Positions 1-8,642 of a stretch of DNA of 64,000 nt are shown here, piece by piece. This DNA comes from Streptomyces sp. BK208 (GTDB lineage Bacteria > Actinomycetota > Actinomycetes > Streptomycetales > Streptomycetaceae). How positions within the stretch are numbered: the stretch's first letter is position 1; each line of letters begins with the position of its first letter. The position numbers and the translations under genes are program-made. The notes under the pieces are model-generated. The model made no database searches. It was given only the letters and a program-made list of their open reading frames with translations, and was not told the origin of the DNA. The stretch lies in assembly GCF_004364245.1 (NCBI RefSeq), contig NZ_SOAV01000003.1, positions 543,104 through 607,103 on the forward strand. Reading direction: 5' to 3'.

Positions 1-1
1 G

Positions 2-85
2 ACCGCGGTGAACAGGGACGACGTCGGCCCGCTGCCGACCGTACAGAAGGAAGAGGTGCCCCATGGCGAATCCGTTCGAGGATGA
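2..85 (+). CDS. Possible 3' end of an upstream gene (partial)
   Basis: One frame is open from the left edge and ends at TGA 83-85, overlapping the first codons of the MbtH-like gene. The 27 visible residues end in VPHGESVRG. Overlaps of this kind are normal inside NRPS operons, so this may be the tail of the preceding biosynthetic gene. It is too short to assign a family, and an open frame of this length can occur by chance in GC-rich DNA. Confidence 0.3.
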   Translation, partial: TAVNRDDVGPLPTVQKEEVPHGESVRG

Positions 86-287
86 CTCGGCCCCCTATCT
101 GGTGCTCGTCAACGACCAGGGGCGGCACTCGCTGTGGCCCGACGGCATCCGGGTGCCGGACGGCTGGCGGGTGGTGCTCACACGCCGGGACCGGGCTGCC
201 TGCCTGGAGTACGTGGACCGCCACTTCACCGTGGTGGCGCCCCGGCCGGGCGAGCCGGCCCCCACCGGATCGGGGCCGGGACGGTGA
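63..287 (+). CDS. MbtH-like NRPS accessory protein
   Basis: This is a 74-residue protein of the MbtH family, small chaperone-like partners that bind NRPS adenylation domains and are often needed for their solubility and activity. The sequence shows the family pattern: NPFED at the N-terminus, YLVLVNDQGRHSLWP, then a VPDGW turn with the conserved tryptophans. The length is typical. The ATG at 63 follows a GGAAGAGG ribosome-binding site. Its TGA overlaps the GTG start of the next NRPS gene (GTGA at 284-287), so the two are translationally coupled, and the partner is most likely the A domain encoded directly downstream. The protein is expected to be cytoplasmic. Confidence 0.95.
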   Translation: MANPFEDDSAPYLVLVNDQGRHSLWPDGIRVPDGWRVVLTRRDRAACLEYVDRHFTVVAPRPGEPAPTGSGPGR

Positions 288-2089
288 CCGCCCTCACGCT
301 CCCCGCGCTCGTCGCCGCTCAGGCGGAGCGCACCCCGCACGCCACCGCCGTCGTCTCCGACCAGGTCACCCTCACCTACGCGGAGCTGTGGCGCCGGGTC
401 CGTGAACTGGCCGGGACCCTGCGCCAGGACGGCATCGGCCCGGGCAGTGTGGTGGCGGTCCGCCTGGACCGCTCCCCCGACCTGGTGGTCGCCCTGCTCG
501 GCGTACTGACCACCGGCGCTGCGTATCTGCCGCTGGAGAAGGACACCCCCGCGCAGCGTGCCGCGCTGATCCTGGAGGAGGCGGCGCCGGACCGGGTCCT
601 GACCACCCTCCCCGCGGGGACGGACCCGGGGGCCGAGGTGGTGCGCGCGCACCCCGACGACCCCGCCTACCTCATCTACACCTCCGGTTCCACCGGCCGC
701 CCCAAGGGCGTCGTGGTGCGCCAGGAGGCCATCGCCCGGCATCTGCGGTGGATGCGGGCGGCCGTTCCGCTGGCGGCCGACGACCGGGTGCTGGTGAAGA
801 CACCGGTGAGCTTCGACGTGTCCACGTACGAGTACTTCTGGCCGCTGATCTGCGGCGCCGCCCTGGTCGTCGCGCCACCGGGCCTGGAGCGCGAGCCGCA
901 CGGCCTCGCCGCGCTCGTCGCGCACCGGGGCGTGACGACGATCCAGTTCGTCCCCTCGATGCTGCGCCTGTTCCTGGACGCGGACGTCGCCGTCCACTGC
1001 CGGGGGCTGCGGCGGATCATCTGCATCGGCGAGGCGCTGCCCGTGTCGCTGCGCGACCGCTGCCTGGCCCTGCTCGGCGCCGAGTTGCACAACCTGTACG
1101 GGCCGACCGAGGTGACGGTGGCGGCCACGGCGTGGCTCTGCCGCCCCGGGGCGGACCCGGACAGCGTGCCGATCGGCGTCCCGGTCGCGGACACCGGTGC
1201 GCACGTGCTCGACGAGCGGCTCGACCCGGTGCCGGTCGGGGTGACGGGCGAGCTGTACCTCTCGGGCGCGCAACTCGCCGAGGGGTATCTGGCGCGTCCG
1301 GGTCAGACGGCGGAGCGCTTCGTGGCCAATCCGCTGGGTCCGCCCGGCTCACGCCTCTACCGCACCGGCGATCTCGCGCGCCGACGGGCCGACGGTGCAC
1401 TGGAGTTCATCGGCCGGACGGACGGGCAGGTGAAGTTCCGGGGCCGGCGCGTCGAGCTCGGCGAGATCGAGGCGGTGCTGTGCACCCACCCGGCCGTGAC
1501 CCAGGCGGCGGCCGTCCTCGCCGGGCCGCAGGACGGCGACCGGTGGCTGGCCTGCTTCGTCGTACCCGCGCCGGGCGTGCCCGTCCCCGAGCCGCATGCG
1601 CTGGGCACGCACCTGCGGGACTCGCTCCCGGACGCGCTGGTGCCCACGGCGTGGGCGGTCCTGGAGCGGGTGCCCCTGACCGGCAACGGCAAGCTCGACC
1701 GGACGGCGCTGCCGGAGCCGCCGCGCCCCGGCACGGCGGCCGCCACACCGGCCGCCGCCACCGCGGAGGCCGCCGACGAGGTGACGGCCTGGCTGTGCGG
1801 CGCGACCGACGAGGTGCTGCGGCGCCCGGCGGGCGACGCGACGCCGGGGCACTCCTTCGTCGGCCTGGGCGGCGACAGCATGGCGGCGATGCGGCTGGTG
1901 AACCGGGCCCGCGCGCGGGGCCTCGCGCTCACCGTGGCCGATGTCGTCGGATCGGCCACGCTGGCCGAAGTCGCCGCCTCGGTGGGCACCCCGGCACCGG
2001 CGGCCGGCACCGCCGCGGAGCCGGAGCTGCTGCCCGACCTGGATCCCGGCGAGTACGCCTCCTTGGCCGCGCAGCTCTCGCGCGGCTGA
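284..2089 (+). CDS. NRPS adenylation-PCP didomain protein
   Basis: This 601-residue protein activates an amino acid as the aminoacyl adenylate and loads it on its own carrier domain. Adenylation core motifs are visible in order: YTSGSTGRPKGV (A3), LYGPTE (A5), YRTGDLARRR (A7), the FRGRRVELGEIE segment (A8) and NGKLDRTALP (A10). A PCP follows with GGDS, where Ser532 carries phosphopantetheine. The tail ends in DPGEYASLAAQLSRG and could be a docking peptide. There is no condensation domain, so this looks like a loading or stand-alone module. Aligning by eye to GrsA gives a specificity code near D-V-Y-Q-I-I-L-V-A-K, which I cannot assign to a substrate. The GTG at 284 was chosen because it forms a 4-bp overlap with mbtH; longer open sequence upstream lies inside mbtH. 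Confidence 0.93.
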   Translation: MTALTLPALVAAQAERTPHATAVVSDQVTLTYAELWRRVRELAGTLRQDGIGPGSVVAVRLDRSPDLVVALLGVLTTGAAYLPLEKDTPAQRAALILEEAAPDRVLTTLPAGTDPGAEVVRAHPDDPAYLIYTSGSTGRPKGVVVRQEAIARHLRWMRAAVPLAADDRVLVKTPVSFDVSTYEYFWPLICGAALVVAPPGLEREPHGLAALVAHRGVTTIQFVPSMLRLFLDADVAVHCRGLRRIICIGEALPVSLRDRCLALLGAELHNLYGPTEVTVAATAWLCRPGADPDSVPIGVPVADTGAHVLDERLDPVPVGVTGELYLSGAQLAEGYLARPGQTAERFVANPLGPPGSRLYRTGDLARRRADGALEFIGRTDGQVKFRGRRVELGEIEAVLCTHPAVTQAAAVLAGPQDGDRWLACFVVPAPGVPVPEPHALGTHLRDSLPDALVPTAWAVLERVPLTGNGKLDRTALPEPPRPGTAAATPAAATAEAADEVTAWLCGATDEVLRRPAGDATPGHSFVGLGGDSMAAMRLVNRARARGLALTVADVVGSATLAEVAASVGTPAPAAGTAAEPELLPDLDPGEYASLAAQLSRG

Positions 2090-2163
2090 CCGCCGCCCGG
2101 GCCGGGTCCCCCGCGCGGGCGGCCCCGGGCCGGGCCCCCGATCCGTCCCTGAGCGGAGGACAG

Positions 2164-5100
2164 ATGTCAGCACCGGCCATCGACGAAATACTCCCCCTCA
2201 CCCCTCTTCAGGAGGGCATCCTGTTCCACTCCCTGGCGGAGGACGGAGCGCGCGGGCTCTACGTCGCGCAGTACACCGTCCCGCTGGAGGGCCCGCTGGA
2301 CGAGGCACGGCTGCGCGACGCGGTACGGCGGACGCTGGTGCGCCACCCCAATCTGCGGGCCCGCATCCACCACCGGGCCAACGGACAGCCCGTGCAGGTC
2401 GTCCCCCGGGACGTGGAGCCGCACTGGTCGGTGGCCGGCCCGGACGACGGTGACGCCGTGCTGCGCGCCGCGCGCACCGGCGGCGTCGGCGTCGAGGGCG
2501 GCCCGCTGATCCGTTTCGACCTGGTGCGCGACGGCGTCGACCGGTACCGCCTGGCGGTCACCGCGCACCACTGCGTGCTGGACGGGTGGAGCGCCTCCGT
2601 GCTGCTGCGCGAGATCCTCGCCGGGTACGCCGACGAGGAGCTGGCGCCACCGGTGCCGTACCGCGGATTCCTCGGCTGGCTCGCGGGGCGCGACCGGGCG
2701 GCCGCCGAGCGGGCCTGGCGGGAGGAACTGGCGGACGCGCCGCCGACGCTGCTCGCACCGGAGTCGGGTGCCACGGCCGCGCGCTGGGCGACGGTCGTGC
2801 GGGAGCTCTCACCCGCGCGGACCGCCGAACTCGGCGGGAGGATGCGGAGCTTGAACGCCACCCTCACGACGGCCGTCCAGGCCGCGTGGGCGCTGGTGCT
2901 GGCGCGCCACACCGACCGGGACGACATCACGTTCGGCTCCGTCCTCAGCGGCCGCCCGGCCGAACTGGACGGTGTCGAGGACATGGTGGGCATGCTCGTC
3001 AACACGGTGCCCGTGCGGGTCCGGACGGGCGCCTCGGCGACCCTGGCCGACCTGCTCGCCGACATACGGGCGCGACGGCTGGCGCTGGCCGCGCACGACC
3101 ACGTGGGCCTGGGCGAGGCGGCCAGGGCCGCGGGCGTGGACGGGCCGCTGCTCGACACGACGGTGTCCGTGGAGGCGGTGCCCGACGTACCGCAGTGGAG
3201 CCGTGACCCGGGCGGACTGCGGGTCGGCGAGGTCGGCTGCGAGGAGACGGCGCACTACCCGGTGACGGTGGTGGTGACGCCCGGGGAGCGCCTCTCGGTG
3301 CGGGTGCACCACGACACGAGCCGCGTTCCCGCGGCTGTCGCGCGCGTCCTGGCCGCTCAGCTGACACGGGTGCTCGGCGTGATCGCGGAAGATCCCCGCG
3401 CGCACCCCGGTGACATCGAGCCGTGTGACGCGCGGGAGGCCGAGCGAATGCTGGACGCGGGCAGGGGCGCACGCTTCGCGCTCCCCCGGCATCCGTGCGT
3501 GCACACGGTCTTCGCCGAACAGGCCACCCGCGAACCGGACGCGACCGCCCTCGTCTTCGAGGGCGAGCGCGTCTCCTACGGTGAACTGGACCAGCAGGCG
3601 AACCGGTTGGCCCACCATCTGATCGGCCTCGGGATCGGCCGCGGCGACTGGGTGGGGGTGCGCCTGGAGCGCGGCCCCCGCCTGGTGACGGCCCTCCTCG
3701 CGGCCCTCAAGTCGGGTGCCGCCTACGTGCTGCTGGACCCGGACTTCCCCGGCGCGCGGGCCGCCGAGTGCGTACGGGCGACCGGCTGCCGGACCGTGGT
3801 GAGCGACCGCCCGCTGCCGGACGAGGTGGCGGAGCGGGACGGCCCGCGTCTCGTACGGATCGACGATCCGCGTCTCGAAGGGGCGCCCCGGACCGATCCG
3901 GGGACGCCGGTCGACGGGGAGGATCTCGCCTGCGTGCTGTTCACCTCGGGGTCGCAGGGGCGGCCCAAGGGTGTGGCGGCGCCGCACCGGGCGCTCGTCG
4001 GCAGCCTGCTGGGACAGGCGTTCGCGCGGGTGACGCCGTCGGACGTCGTGCTCCAGTGCTCGCCGATGTCCTGGGACGCCTTCGCCTTCGAGCTGCTGTC
4101 CGCGCTGTTCGCGGGCGCCACGTGTGTCCTGCAGCCGGGCGGGGCGCCCGAGCCGGAGGTGGCCGTGCGGCTCATGGGCGAACACCGCGTCACCGTGGCC
4201 CATTTCTCCTCCAGCCTCCTGAACTTCCTGGTGGACGCCCACCCTTCGGCGTTCGACACGGTCCGGCTCGTCCTGACCGGCGGCGAGGCCGCCTCCCCCG
4301 GACACCTGGAGCGCCTGCTGCGCCGCCGCCCCGGGCTGACCCTGGTCAACGCCTACTCGCCACTGGAGTGCATGATGGTCACCGTCTACCGGCGGGTGAC
4401 CCTGGAGGACTGCCTCGACGGCTCCGTCCCCCTCGGCGGACCGGTCGCCAACAAGCACTTCTACGTCCTCGACGACCATCTGCGGGTGCTGCCGCCCGGC
4501 ATGGTGGGCGAGGTGTACCTCGGGGGCGTGGGCGAGGCGCACGGCTACCTGGGCGAGGCCCGGCTGACGGCCGAACGCTTCGTGGCCGACCCCTACGGGC
4601 CGCCCGGCTCGCGCATGTACCGCTCCGGGGACCTGGCCCGGTGGCGCGCCGACGGGGCCGTGGAGTACCTGGGCAGGCGCGACGACCAGGTGAAGCTGCG
4701 CGGCTTCCGGATCGAGCCCTCGGAGGTGGAGACGGCGCTGGCCCGGCACCCGGGGATCTCCGGTGCCCGGGTGCTGGTGCGCACCGAGGGGCCGGGTGAC
4801 CAGCGGCTCGTCGCCTACGTGGTGCCGCACGGCGGTACGCCTGCGGAGCCGGAGGACCTGCGCGCGCACGCGGCCGCCGTGCTGCCCGAGCACCTGCGGC
4901 CGGTGGCGTACGTGACGCTGGAGCGGTTCCCCACCACGCCCAACGGGAAGCTGGACCGCCGGGCTCTGCCCCCACCGCGGTACGGCTCGGCGGCCGCGTC
5001 CTCGCCGGCTCCGGACGATCCCGTGCGGGCGCGGCTGTGCGTGCTGTTCGCCGAGGTGCTGGGCGTCGAACGGGTCGGTGTGGACGACGACTTCTTCCGG

Positions 5101-5268
5101 CTGGGCGGCCACTCGATCCTGGCGCTGCGCCTGCTGGGCCGGATCAAGGCGGAGTTCGGCCACGAGGTGCGGCTGCGCACGCTGCTGCGCCATCCGTCCG
5201 TGGCCGGCGTGGCCGGCGAACTGGCGGCGGCGCCGGGCCGGCACGGGCACGGGGCCGGCCGGGCCTGA
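2164..5268 (+). CDS. NRPS condensation-adenylation-PCP module
   Basis: This 1034-residue protein is a complete elongation module without a thioesterase. The condensation domain (about 5-440) opens with LPLTPLQEGILFHSL and contains the catalytic HHCVLDG motif. The adenylation domain (about 450-930) has FTSGSQGRPKGV, YRSGDLARWR and NGKLDRRALP. The PCP (about 950-1020) has LGGHS. The A5 motif is unusual: NAYSPLE replaces the common NxYGPTE, and the A4 region reads SWDAFAFE. It therefore belongs to a divergent A-domain subgroup, and I do not predict the substrate. ATG 2164 follows GCGGAGGACAG. The 74-bp gap from the previous gene suggests one operon. Release must be spontaneous or done by another enzyme, for example the facing ATP-grasp or AsnRS-like proteins. 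Confidence 0.93.
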   Translation: MSAPAIDEILPLTPLQEGILFHSLAEDGARGLYVAQYTVPLEGPLDEARLRDAVRRTLVRHPNLRARIHHRANGQPVQVVPRDVEPHWSVAGPDDGDAVLRAARTGGVGVEGGPLIRFDLVRDGVDRYRLAVTAHHCVLDGWSASVLLREILAGYADEELAPPVPYRGFLGWLAGRDRAAAERAWREELADAPPTLLAPESGATAARWATVVRELSPARTAELGGRMRSLNATLTTAVQAAWALVLARHTDRDDITFGSVLSGRPAELDGVEDMVGMLVNTVPVRVRTGASATLADLLADIRARRLALAAHDHVGLGEAARAAGVDGPLLDTTVSVEAVPDVPQWSRDPGGLRVGEVGCEETAHYPVTVVVTPGERLSVRVHHDTSRVPAAVARVLAAQLTRVLGVIAEDPRAHPGDIEPCDAREAERMLDAGRGARFALPRHPCVHTVFAEQATREPDATALVFEGERVSYGELDQQANRLAHHLIGLGIGRGDWVGVRLERGPRLVTALLAALKSGAAYVLLDPDFPGARAAECVRATGCRTVVSDRPLPDEVAERDGPRLVRIDDPRLEGAPRTDPGTPVDGEDLACVLFTSGSQGRPKGVAAPHRALVGSLLGQAFARVTPSDVVLQCSPMSWDAFAFELLSALFAGATCVLQPGGAPEPEVAVRLMGEHRVTVAHFSSSLLNFLVDAHPSAFDTVRLVLTGGEAASPGHLERLLRRRPGLTLVNAYSPLECMMVTVYRRVTLEDCLDGSVPLGGPVANKHFYVLDDHLRVLPPGMVGEVYLGGVGEAHGYLGEARLTAERFVADPYGPPGSRMYRSGDLARWRADGAVEYLGRRDDQVKLRGFRIEPSEVETALARHPGISGARVLVRTEGPGDQRLVAYVVPHGGTPAEPEDLRAHAAAVLPEHLRPVAYVTLERFPTTPNGKLDRRALPPPRYGSAAASSPAPDDPVRARLCVLFAEVLGVERVGVDDDFFRLGGHSILALRLLGRIKAEFGHEVRLRTLLRHPSVAGVAGELAAAPGRHGHGAGRA

Positions 5269-5274
5269 AGCGGA

Positions 5275-5312
5275 CGGCGGGACCGCCGCGCCGACGCGCG
5301 GCGGTCCCGCCG
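5275..5312. terminator. Hairpin terminator 1 (17-bp perfect stem)
   Basis: Positions 5275-5291 pair perfectly with 5296-5312 around a 4-nt loop. It starts six bases after the NRPS stop codon, between convergent genes. There is no T-run, as is usual for actinomycete terminators. Confidence 0.75.
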
Positions 5313-5333
5313 TGCGCCCCGCCTCGGCACGGG

Positions 5334-5370
5334 CACGCGCCCCGCCGGATGGGTCCCGGCGGGGCGCGTG
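5334..5370. terminator. Hairpin terminator 2 (15-bp perfect stem)
   Basis: Positions 5334-5348 pair perfectly with 5356-5370 around a 7-nt loop. This second hairpin stands 22 bp beyond the first and 30 bp from the end of the facing ATP-grasp gene, so each convergent operon has its own strong hairpin. Confidence 0.72.
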
Positions 5371-5400
5371 TGGGGGTCGGTGCGGGGCGGGTGGCCCGGA

Positions 5401-6657
5401 TCAGGTGCCGGCCAGCGCGTCCTGCTCGGTCGCGATGACGATGCGCTCGGACGCCGTACGGGCCGTGCGTTCGGCGCCCCGGCCGTCCGGCCCGGTGGCG
5501 ATCACGAATCCGGAGCGCTCCCAGGAACTGCGGATCGGTTCGACGTGCGAGCCCACGTCGACGGCGAGGGCGACGTCGCGCACGCCCGCCGTGGACCGGG
5601 CCTCGTCGATCCCGCTGACGGACGTGACGCGGCCGGGCGGGACACCCAGGAAGCGGATGGCGGCGCCTTGTGGCCGCCGTGGCACCGCAGCGGGCTCCTC
5701 CCCGGCCGCGACACGGAACCAGTTGCGCAACAGGTCCCAGTCGTAGGCGAGTTCGATGAGCCGGTGGATCTGGTCGCCGGGCAGCCTCGCGGCACACTCC
5801 ACCAGGTGCGGCATCCCGTCCTCGACGATCCACTCGCCGTGCATGACGCCGGTACGGAATCCGGACGCGCGGGCCAGGGCCAGCATGCTGGCGCTCAGCG
5901 ATTCGCGTACGCCGCCCTCGGGCGGAGCCGGGACGACGTGTCCCATCTCCACCGGGTGGACACCGCCGAGCAGGCGCTTGGCGGTCACGTTGCAGAACAG
6001 CGCGTCACCGTCGCGCAGCAGCAGCTCGACGCTGAACTCCTCGCCCAGGAGCCGTCGTTCGGCCAGGCAGGGGGAGGGCGCCCCGTCCAGGCGCATGGTC
6101 CCGCCGATGGCGTTGCGCGCGGTGGTGTGCCGCCAGGCCGCCGCCACGTCCGCGCCGGGTTCGAGTACAAGGACGCCTTCGCTGGACTGGAGGGTGGCGG
6201 GCTTGAGGACGAACCCGTCGGGGCACCCGGCGGCGAATTCCGCCGCTTCGGCCGCGTCGGACACCTCTCTCCAGGCGGGCTGGGGGATGCCCGCCTCGTC
6301 GGCGAGCCGTCGCTGACGGCGCTTGTCGCGGAAGGTCCGGGCGGCCTCGGTGCCGGGGCCGGGCAGACCCCAGGCGTCGGCGAGGACCGCTGCGGCCACG
6401 ACGCCGTAGTCGTTGCCCGGCAGCACGGCACGTACACCGGGCGGCGGGGCGACGAGGGCGGGCAGCCGGTCCGCGTCGGTCTGCACCGGGGCGGGCAGGA
6501 CGTCGGCGAAGCAGGCGATCTCGCCGGTGCGGTCGCGGGCGCCTCGCACGGCGAGGACTTCCGGTTCGTCCACGACGAGGACGCTGTCCGGCGCCAGGAA
6601 GCCGTCGAGGATGCGCAGCAGGTCCGCGCTGTATCCCACCAGGACGTATGGGGGCAT
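5401..6657 (-). CDS. ATP-grasp domain ligase
   Basis: This 418-residue protein has the ATP-grasp fold of carboxylate-amine ligases such as L-amino-acid ligases and the BL00235 type. Visible hallmarks are an N-terminal Rossmann-like half, the central TFRDKRRQRRLADEAGIPQP segment that precedes the ATP-binding lid, the lysine-containing FVLKPATLQSSEGV strand, and the metal- and phosphate-binding end VMHGEWIVEDGMPHLVECA followed by RLPGDQIHRL. Such enzymes join a carboxylate to an amine through an acyl phosphate. A GAAAGGGA ribosome-binding site lies before ATG 6657, 12 bp after the luxR stop, so it is the last gene of the AsnRS-like/LuxR/ATP-grasp operon. It probably adds or removes an amide on the NRPS product or makes a precursor dipeptide. 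The substrate cannot be read from the sequence. Confidence 0.85.
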   Translation of the reverse strand: MPPYVLVGYSADLLRILDGFLAPDSVLVVDEPEVLAVRGARDRTGEIACFADVLPAPVQTDADRLPALVAPPPGVRAVLPGNDYGVVAAAVLADAWGLPGPGTEAARTFRDKRRQRRLADEAGIPQPAWREVSDAAEAAEFAAGCPDGFVLKPATLQSSEGVLVLEPGADVAAAWRHTTARNAIGGTMRLDGAPSPCLAERRLLGEEFSVELLLRDGDALFCNVTAKRLLGGVHPVEMGHVVPAPPEGGVRESLSASMLALARASGFRTGVMHGEWIVEDGMPHLVECAARLPGDQIHRLIELAYDWDLLRNWFRVAAGEEPAAVPRRPQGAAIRFLGVPPGRVTSVSGIDEARSTAGVRDVALAVDVGSHVEPIRSSWERSGFVIATGPDGRGAERTARTASERIVIATEQDALAGT

Positions 6658-6669
6658 GATCGGTCCCTT

Positions 6670-7596
6670 TCAGATCTCTCCGGGGCGCAGTTCGCCGTGC
6701 TGGACACCGCAGCCCAGAGCCGCCTGCATGAGCAGGACCGCTTCGAGTCGGTTGCGCACGCACAGCTTGGTCAGGGCGTGGGAGACGTGGCTCTTGATGG
6801 TGGCCGGGGAGACGACGAGGCAGTCGGACACCTCGCCGGTCGACATCCCCTCCGCGAGCAGGGTCAGTACCTCCCGTTCCCGTCGGGTCAGGCAGCGCAG
6901 CCGGACCGCGAGGTCACGCCCGGCGTCCGCGGGCTGCATGGCCACGCAGAGTCCGACGAGGTCGGGCGAGAGCACGATGTGCCCGGTCGCGGCGGCGGCA
7001 GCGGCCTGCGGCAGGTGGGACAGCGCCCAGTCCTTGCTCAGGCACCCCGAGGTACCCGAGGCCAGGGCGGCGTCCAGCCGGTGCTTGGACCAGTCGACGC
7101 CCACCAGGAGGGTCCTGCCGCCGCGGCGGTTGACGTCCTGGGCCTTGAGGACGTGGTTCTCCAGCGGTCCGGAGACCAGGATCGTCAGGTCCGCCCGGTG
7201 CAGCGGCCACTCCGCGGCCGGGCGGCGGCTGTCGCCGGTGGCGACCAGGCTGACCTGGTCGTCCGCGTGCAGGGTGCCGCCGAAGACCTGGCGGGAGACC
7301 GGGTCCCCGTCGACCAGGAGGACACGGGGCGGTTCGGCGGACGGCGGGGCGGCCGGCGCGAACACCTGCGCAGGTGCGGGCGCCGTGGCGAGCCCGGCGG
7401 TGGCGGATCCGGCGGTGGCGGGTCCTCCCGTGGTGGCCGCTGCGGCCGGCCCCACGGGGCCAGCCCCTTTCACGACCGGTCCGGCCGGGCGTGAGGGGAG
7501 GCGGGGAGGGTGGTCGAGGAGCGCGGCGGCGGGGAGCACCCCGCCCCACGCGCTCGCGCCGGTCTCGCGCTGGGGGTGGCTCGTGATACGGGTCAT
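6670..7596 (-). CDS. LuxR-family regulator with degenerate receiver-like domain
   Basis: This 308-residue DNA-binding regulator has a C-terminal LuxR/GerE helix-turn-helix (LTRREREVLTLLAEGMSTGE, then the recognition helix SPATIKSHVSHALTKL). The middle resembles a response-regulator receiver: VLLVDGDPVSRQ keeps the acidic pair, but the strand that should end in the phospho-acceptor Asp reads LTILVSGPLE. It is probably not controlled by phosphorylation. The N-terminal ~85 residues are Ala/Pro/Gly-rich and look disordered. ATG 7596 was chosen because it has GGAGGTGCCGCG directly upstream. The start lies 16 bp after the AsnRS-like stop. It is the likely pathway-specific regulator of this NRPS cluster. 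Confidence 0.85.
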   Translation of the reverse strand: MTRITSHPQRETGASAWGGVLPAAALLDHPPRLPSRPAGPVVKGAGPVGPAAAATTGGPATAGSATAGLATAPAPAQVFAPAAPPSAEPPRVLLVDGDPVSRQVFGGTLHADDQVSLVATGDSRRPAAEWPLHRADLTILVSGPLENHVLKAQDVNRRGGRTLLVGVDWSKHRLDAALASGTSGCLSKDWALSHLPQAAAAAATGHIVLSPDLVGLCVAMQPADAGRDLAVRLRCLTRREREVLTLLAEGMSTGEVSDCLVVSPATIKSHVSHALTKLCVRNRLEAVLLMQAALGCGVQHGELRPGEI

Positions 7597-7612
7597 CGCG
7601 GCACCTCCGCGG

Positions 7613-8617
7613 TCAGGGCGAGACGACGCCGGGAAGCTTCGGGAAGGCGGTGGTCTGCCACACGTAGTCGGCACCCACCAGGTAGCGGGTGAAGCGCTGG
7701 ACACCGAGCCCGAAGCCCGCGCTCGGCGGTATGCCCTTCTTCACCTCGTCCAGGTACCAGCCGTACTTGGCGGGGTTCTCCCCCGTCTCACGCATCCGGG
7801 TGATCAGACGCCGGTAGTCCGACTCGCGTTCGCCGCCGCTGATGACCTCGCCGTAGCCCTCCGGCATGAGAAGGTCGAACGTCCGCAGCACGCCCGGCCG
7901 TTGACTGTCCTCTCGCTCCAGGAAGACGCGCGAGCCCTTGGGGTAGTCGGTCAGGAACACGGGGCGGACGCTGCCCTCGGAGAGGATGCGCTCGCCCTCC
8001 CAGTCGATCTCGGCCGCCGCGCTCTGGGCATGACCGCCGTCGACGAGGCGGGTGACGGCGTCCGTGTGAGCGAGCCGTTCGAATGGGGCCGCGAGCATCG
8101 CCCGCAGCGCGTCCACGTCGCGCCCCAGGTCGCGCAGCGCCGGTTCGCACTCGGCGACGACCGCTCGGGTAGCGGTGGCGATCAGCTCCTCGGCCAGGTC
8201 CATCACCTGTTCGCGGCTGGTGTGCGCCATCTCGATGTCCAGCTGATGGAACTCCGCGAGATGGCGCTGGGTGGAGCAGGTCTCCAGCGGCTCCATCCGT
8301 ACGTTCGGAGCGACGTAGAAGATCTTGTCGTAGGCGAGCAGGGCCGCCTGCTTGTAGACGAAGGCGCTCGTCATGAGTTTGTAGCGGTGGCCGTAGAAGT
8401 CGACGTCGACCTGTTTGGCGCCGCGAATTCCGGGGTCGGTGACCGGGCCGATGACGGGAGGGAGGAGTTCCACGAATCCGGCTTCGTACAGGAATTCCCG
8501 GGCGTGTCGCAGAAACAGGTTCTGCAGGCGGAGAATCCGACGGGTGCTGTCGGAGCCGAGGTGTGCTCGTGGCCCGGGTGGGAGGTGCGCGCCAACGACG
8601 ACTGCGGGTGCTGACAT
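7613..8617 (-). CDS. AsnRS-like class II synthetase core lacking the anticodon-binding domain
   Basis: This 334-residue protein matches the catalytic half of asparaginyl-tRNA synthetase. Motif 2 (VRMEP, then TQRHLAEFHQLDIEM) and motif 3 (GFGLGVQRF, Arg308) are intact. The N-terminal OB-fold that reads the tRNA anticodon is absent, since ordinary bacterial AsnRS is about 460 residues. Known relatives of this shape are the archaeal AsnRS-related asparagine synthetases, which amidate aspartyl-adenylate without tRNA. In this NRPS cluster the likely role is to activate an Asp-like carboxylate for amide formation, either making asparagine or an amide in the product. ATG 8617 has GAGGGAGCACGA upstream. 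The open frame continues 315 codons further upstream but is not conserved-looking there. It heads the operon with luxR and the ATP-grasp gene. Confidence 0.85.
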   Translation of the reverse strand: MSAPAVVVGAHLPPGPRAHLGSDSTRRILRLQNLFLRHAREFLYEAGFVELLPPVIGPVTDPGIRGAKQVDVDFYGHRYKLMTSAFVYKQAALLAYDKIFYVAPNVRMEPLETCSTQRHLAEFHQLDIEMAHTSREQVMDLAEELIATATRAVVAECEPALRDLGRDVDALRAMLAAPFERLAHTDAVTRLVDGGHAQSAAAEIDWEGERILSEGSVRPVFLTDYPKGSRVFLEREDSQRPGVLRTFDLLMPEGYGEVISGGERESDYRRLITRMRETGENPAKYGWYLDEVKKGIPPSAGFGLGVQRFTRYLVGADYVWQTTAFPKLPGVVSP

Positions 8618-8642
8618 TCTTCGTGCTCCCTCGTTCTCTAAA

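Noticed and set aside
284..5268. Predicting the NRPS product from adenylation codes
   Set aside because: Codes read by eye (near DVYQIILVAK and DAFHLGAMVK) match no well-known substrate, and the second A domain is atypical.
5368..7494. Very long plus-strand open frame opposite the ATP-grasp and LuxR genes
   Set aside because: It is antisense to genes with clear motifs, has low-complexity Gly/Arg/Asp composition and no ribosome-binding site. It is a GC-driven shadow frame, as are those at 25250-28021 and 53547-55286.
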